From positions 1 to 8,650 of the forward strand of contig CAIMVB010000348.1 of assembly GCA_903844785.1 (NCBI GenBank): 8,650 nt of DNA, given 5' to 3'. Below are positions 6,832 through 8,650 of this stretch, in pieces; the stretch's first letter is position 1; every line of letters starts with the position of its first letter. Below the pieces are notes generated by a model. The model was not told the origin of the DNA and did not search any database. It saw only the letters and a program-made list of their open reading frames with translations. The DNA is from an uncultured Rhodospirillales bacterium. Its GTDB lineage: Bacteria; Pseudomonadota; Alphaproteobacteria; Acetobacterales; Acetobacteraceae. A program made the position numbers and the translations under genes.

Positions 6832-7035
6832 ATGGCTGAACCCATCACGCTGCAGGTTGAGGGCATGAGTTGCGGCCATTGCGTGCGCGCCGTGACCAAT
6901 GCCATTCAGGCGCTGGATCAGGCAGCGAAGGTAGATGTGGATTTGGCCGCGAAGCGCGTGGTTGCTGCAACTTCTCTGCCGCGCGCTGATCTGGTGCGCG
7001 CGGTGGAAGAAGAAGGTTTTGCCGTAAAGGGCTGA
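6832..7035 (+). CDS. copZ: CopZ-like copper chaperone (HMA domain)
   Basis: A 67-residue single heavy-metal-associated domain protein with the metal site GMSCGHC (residues 11-17: two Cys separated by Gly-His) and a typical beta-alpha-beta-beta-alpha-beta pattern ending EEEGFAVKG. Such proteins bind one Cu(I) in the cytoplasm and pass it to the HMA domains or membrane site of CopA, and can also load CueR. Length is standard for CopZ. It follows the cueR stop by six bases, with GGTAGG (6821-6826) five bases before the ATG, so it is the third gene of the copper operon. The tandem hairpins at the cueR end lie just upstream in the shared mRNA and could affect its relative expression. A mercury-binding MerP-like role is unlikely given no signal peptide and the copper context. 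Confidence 0.92.
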   Translation: MAEPITLQVEGMSCGHCVRAVTNAIQALDQAAKVDVDLAAKRVVAATSLPRADLVRAVEEEGFAVKG

Positions 7036-7040
7036 AGGGG

Positions 7041-8009
7041 TCAGTCCGGCCGCGCGCCGGAAGCGCGCACCACCGGCGCCCAGCGCGCCGTCTCACGCCG
7101 CAGGAATTCCGCCAGCGCTTCGGACGTTGAGCCTTCCAGCACCAGGCGCCGCGCTGCCATGGCCTGCACCAGTTCCGGGTCCTTCAGCACGCTTTGCATC
7201 GTGGCATTGAGCTTGGCTAGGATTGGCGCTGGCAGGTTGGGCGGGGCCATCATGGCAGCCCAATCCACGCCATCAAAACCAGGCAGGCCAGATTCCGCGA
7301 TGGTGGGAATCTCGGGCAGCAGCGGCACGCGCTTGCCATTAGGCACGCCCAGAATACGCAGCTTCCCTGCTTCCGCCTGCGGAATACCATTCAGCGCCGT
7401 GGTGAAGGCATAATCCACGCGCCCGGCGATCAATTCCGGCAGCAGCGCGCCGCCGCCGCGATAGGGCACATGCGTCGTGCGGATACCCGCCATCAGATTA
7501 AGCTGTTCGGCGGCCAAATGCCCGGCAGAACCAATGCCGGAGGAGCCGAAATTCAACGCCTCGGGCCGGGCTTTGGCAGCGGCGATGATCTCCGCCACGC
7601 TGCGATAGGGCCGATCCACCGGCACGGCCAGCACATTGGGCACCTCGCCGATCAGGGAAACCGGCGTCAGATCCTTCAAGGGATCGAAGGGCAGATTGCC
7701 GTAAAGCGTGGGGTTGATGGCGAGCGGCCCGATCGTGCCAAGCAGCAGCGTATAGCCATCCGGCGCGCTGCGTGCGGTGGCTTCGGTCGCGATATTCCCG
7801 CCTGCGCCAGGGCGGTTTTCGATAACCACGGGTTGGCCGAGCAATGCCTGCATGCGTGGCGCGATGGCGCGCGCGAAAACATCGGTGGAACCGCCTGCGG
7901 CGAAACCCACCAACAGGCGAATGGGGCGAGAGGGATATTCCTGCGCCAGCGCAGGCGCCGCCAAGGGCAGTAGCGCCAAACCCGCCAGCAATTCACGTTT
8001 TTTCATCAT
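7041..8009 (-). CDS. TctC/Bug-family periplasmic solute-binding receptor
   Basis: A 322-residue secreted protein of the tripartite tricarboxylate transporter receptor (Bug) family. It has a Sec signal peptide (MMKKRELLAGLALLPLAAPALA, cleavage near residue 22), then the family start YPSRPIRLLVGFAAGGSTDV, VVIENRPGAGGNIA, APDGYTLL, and VPYRGGG, all typical of the two-lobed carboxylate-binding fold. Members bind organic acids or other small carboxylates in the periplasm; the ligand here cannot be told. The membrane subunits TctA and TctB are not in the window, and many Bug receptors are encoded alone. It starts 21 bp after hisD on the same strand and may be cotranscribed with it. Start may be Met1 (8009) or Met2 (8006); AAAGG lies about 8 bases before the first. 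It converges on copZ with a five-base gap. Confidence 0.92.
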   Translation of the reverse strand: MMKKRELLAGLALLPLAAPALAQEYPSRPIRLLVGFAAGGSTDVFARAIAPRMQALLGQPVVIENRPGAGGNIATEATARSAPDGYTLLLGTIGPLAINPTLYGNLPFDPLKDLTPVSLIGEVPNVLAVPVDRPYRSVAEIIAAAKARPEALNFGSSGIGSAGHLAAEQLNLMAGIRTTHVPYRGGGALLPELIAGRVDYAFTTALNGIPQAEAGKLRILGVPNGKRVPLLPEIPTIAESGLPGFDGVDWAAMMAPPNLPAPILAKLNATMQSVLKDPELVQAMAARRLVLEGSTSEALAEFLRRETARWAPVVRASGARPD

Positions 8010-8030
8010 GGTCCCGGCCTTTATTTTTGA

Positions 8031-8650
8031 TCAGTTCAGGCGGATGCTAATGCTCCGCCCATGGGCTTGCAGCCCCTCGGCTTCCGCCAAAGCCACAGCG
8101 GCGCGCCCGATTTGCGCGAGCGCCGCGCCATCCGCTTCCACCCAGCTTGTGCGCTTCAGGAAATCAAAGCTTGAAAGGCCGGAGGCGAAGCGCGCGGTGC
8201 GCCCGGTGGGCAGCACATGGTTCGGCCCGGCGATGTAATCGCCGACCGCCTCCGGGCAGAAGCGGCCAAGGAAGGCCGCGCCGGCATGGCGGATTTGCCC
8301 GAGCAAGCCGCGCGGATCATCCACCATCAATTGCAAATGCTCGGGCGCCAGGCGGTTGGTGAGGGCGGCGGCTTCGACGAGGTCTTTCACCAAAATCACC
8401 GCGCCATGGCGCGCCCAGCTTTCCCCGGCAATGGCCGCGCGCGGCAGGGTTTTCAGCGCGTGTTCCACCGCTTGCGCCACCGCATCCGCCAGCGCCGCAT
8501 CGGGCGTGATCAGAATGGATTGCGCGCTTTCATCATGTTCGGCCTGGGCCAGCAGATCCATCGCCACATGGGCGGGATCATTGGCGCCATCGGCAATCAC
8601 CACCACTTCCGAAGGCCCGGCGATGGAATCAATGCCAACCCGGCCAAAGA
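8031..8650 (-). CDS. hisD: Histidinol dehydrogenase, C-terminal part (5' end beyond right edge)
   Basis: About 205 C-terminal residues of HisD, the zinc enzyme that oxidises L-histidinol to L-histidine in two NAD+-dependent steps. The frame is open to the window edge and reads FGRVGIDSIAGPSEVVVIAD before any internal Met, so the gene begins outside. Recognisable family sites are the zinc-site QAEHD, the catalytic RLAPEHLQL (Glu-His), GDYIAGPNHVLPTGR with the zinc-ligand Asp, FDFLKRTS, and the C-terminal zinc-ligand His in EGLQAHGRS. The ending ISIRLN is like biosynthetic HisD. HisD-like paralogs acting on other alcohols can sit next to TctC-type transport genes, so a catabolic paralog is the alternative, but the motifs favour true HisD. 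The usual hisG neighbour, if present, is outside the window. Confidence 0.93.
   Translation of the reverse strand, partial: FGRVGIDSIAGPSEVVVIADGANDPAHVAMDLLAQAEHDESAQSILITPDAALADAVAQAVEHALKTLPRAAIAGESWARHGAVILVKDLVEAAALTNRLAPEHLQLMVDDPRGLLGQIRHAGAAFLGRFCPEAVGDYIAGPNHVLPTGRTARFASGLSSFDFLKRTSWVEADGAALAQIGRAAVALAEAEGLQAHGRSISIRLN

Noticed and set aside
6651..6905. An 84-codon minus-strand frame across the cueR repeats that also encodes a repeated peptide
   Set aside because: Both strands of a palindromic repeat with a length divisible by three give repeated peptides; no ribosome site or conserved domain supports it.
7046..7060. GC-rich palindrome CCGGC ... GCCGG near the copZ/tctC convergent ends
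   Set aside because: It lies within the 3' end of the receptor gene, is pure G+C and has no T tract, so it cannot be called a terminator in this GC-rich background.

Overview
This window looks like ordinary chromosome from a GC-rich alphaproteobacterium. Gene content and protein style (trpG-trpD pair, TctC-like receptor, a secreted protease with a small Cys-containing N-terminal domain, a CueR-type copper operon, a flagellar FliI) suggest Rhodospirillales, most likely Acetobacteraceae. That placement is inference from style, not from a database search.

Layout: the left edge holds the start of trpD and all of trpG on the minus strand (tryptophan synthesis). A 104-bp divergent gap separates them from fliI, the flagellar export ATPase, on the plus strand, with no other flagellar gene in view. 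A class I SAM-dependent methyltransferase of unknown substrate follows. Converging on it from the minus strand is a secreted trypsin-fold serine protease.

The centre is a compact copper-resistance operon on the plus strand: copA (Cu(I)-exporting P1B-1 ATPase with two HMA domains), cueR (MerR-family Cu(I) sensor, overlapping copA by 4 bp) and a 67-residue CopZ-like copper chaperone. A CueR-type operator with a TTGACC -35 box lies just upstream of copA, so the regulator probably controls its own operon. CopZ would buffer and deliver Cu(I), CopA would pump it to the periplasm, and CueR would sense it.

The right edge, on the minus strand, holds the C-terminal part of hisD (histidinol dehydrogenase) followed by a TctC/Bug-family periplasmic solute receptor.

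The most unusual item is at the 3' end of cueR: two tandem 54-bp copies of a palindromic element, in frame, encoding about 36 extra residues after the normal end of the CueR fold. The copies differ by a compensatory base-pair change in the inner stem. This looks like a dispersed palindromic repeat that has been absorbed into a coding sequence. The second item of note is that the CueR promoter geometry places the -10 element on top of the predicted copA start codon. I see no mobile element, CRISPR array, tRNA, rRNA or clearly new multi-gene system. No gap between genes exceeds about 105 bp.
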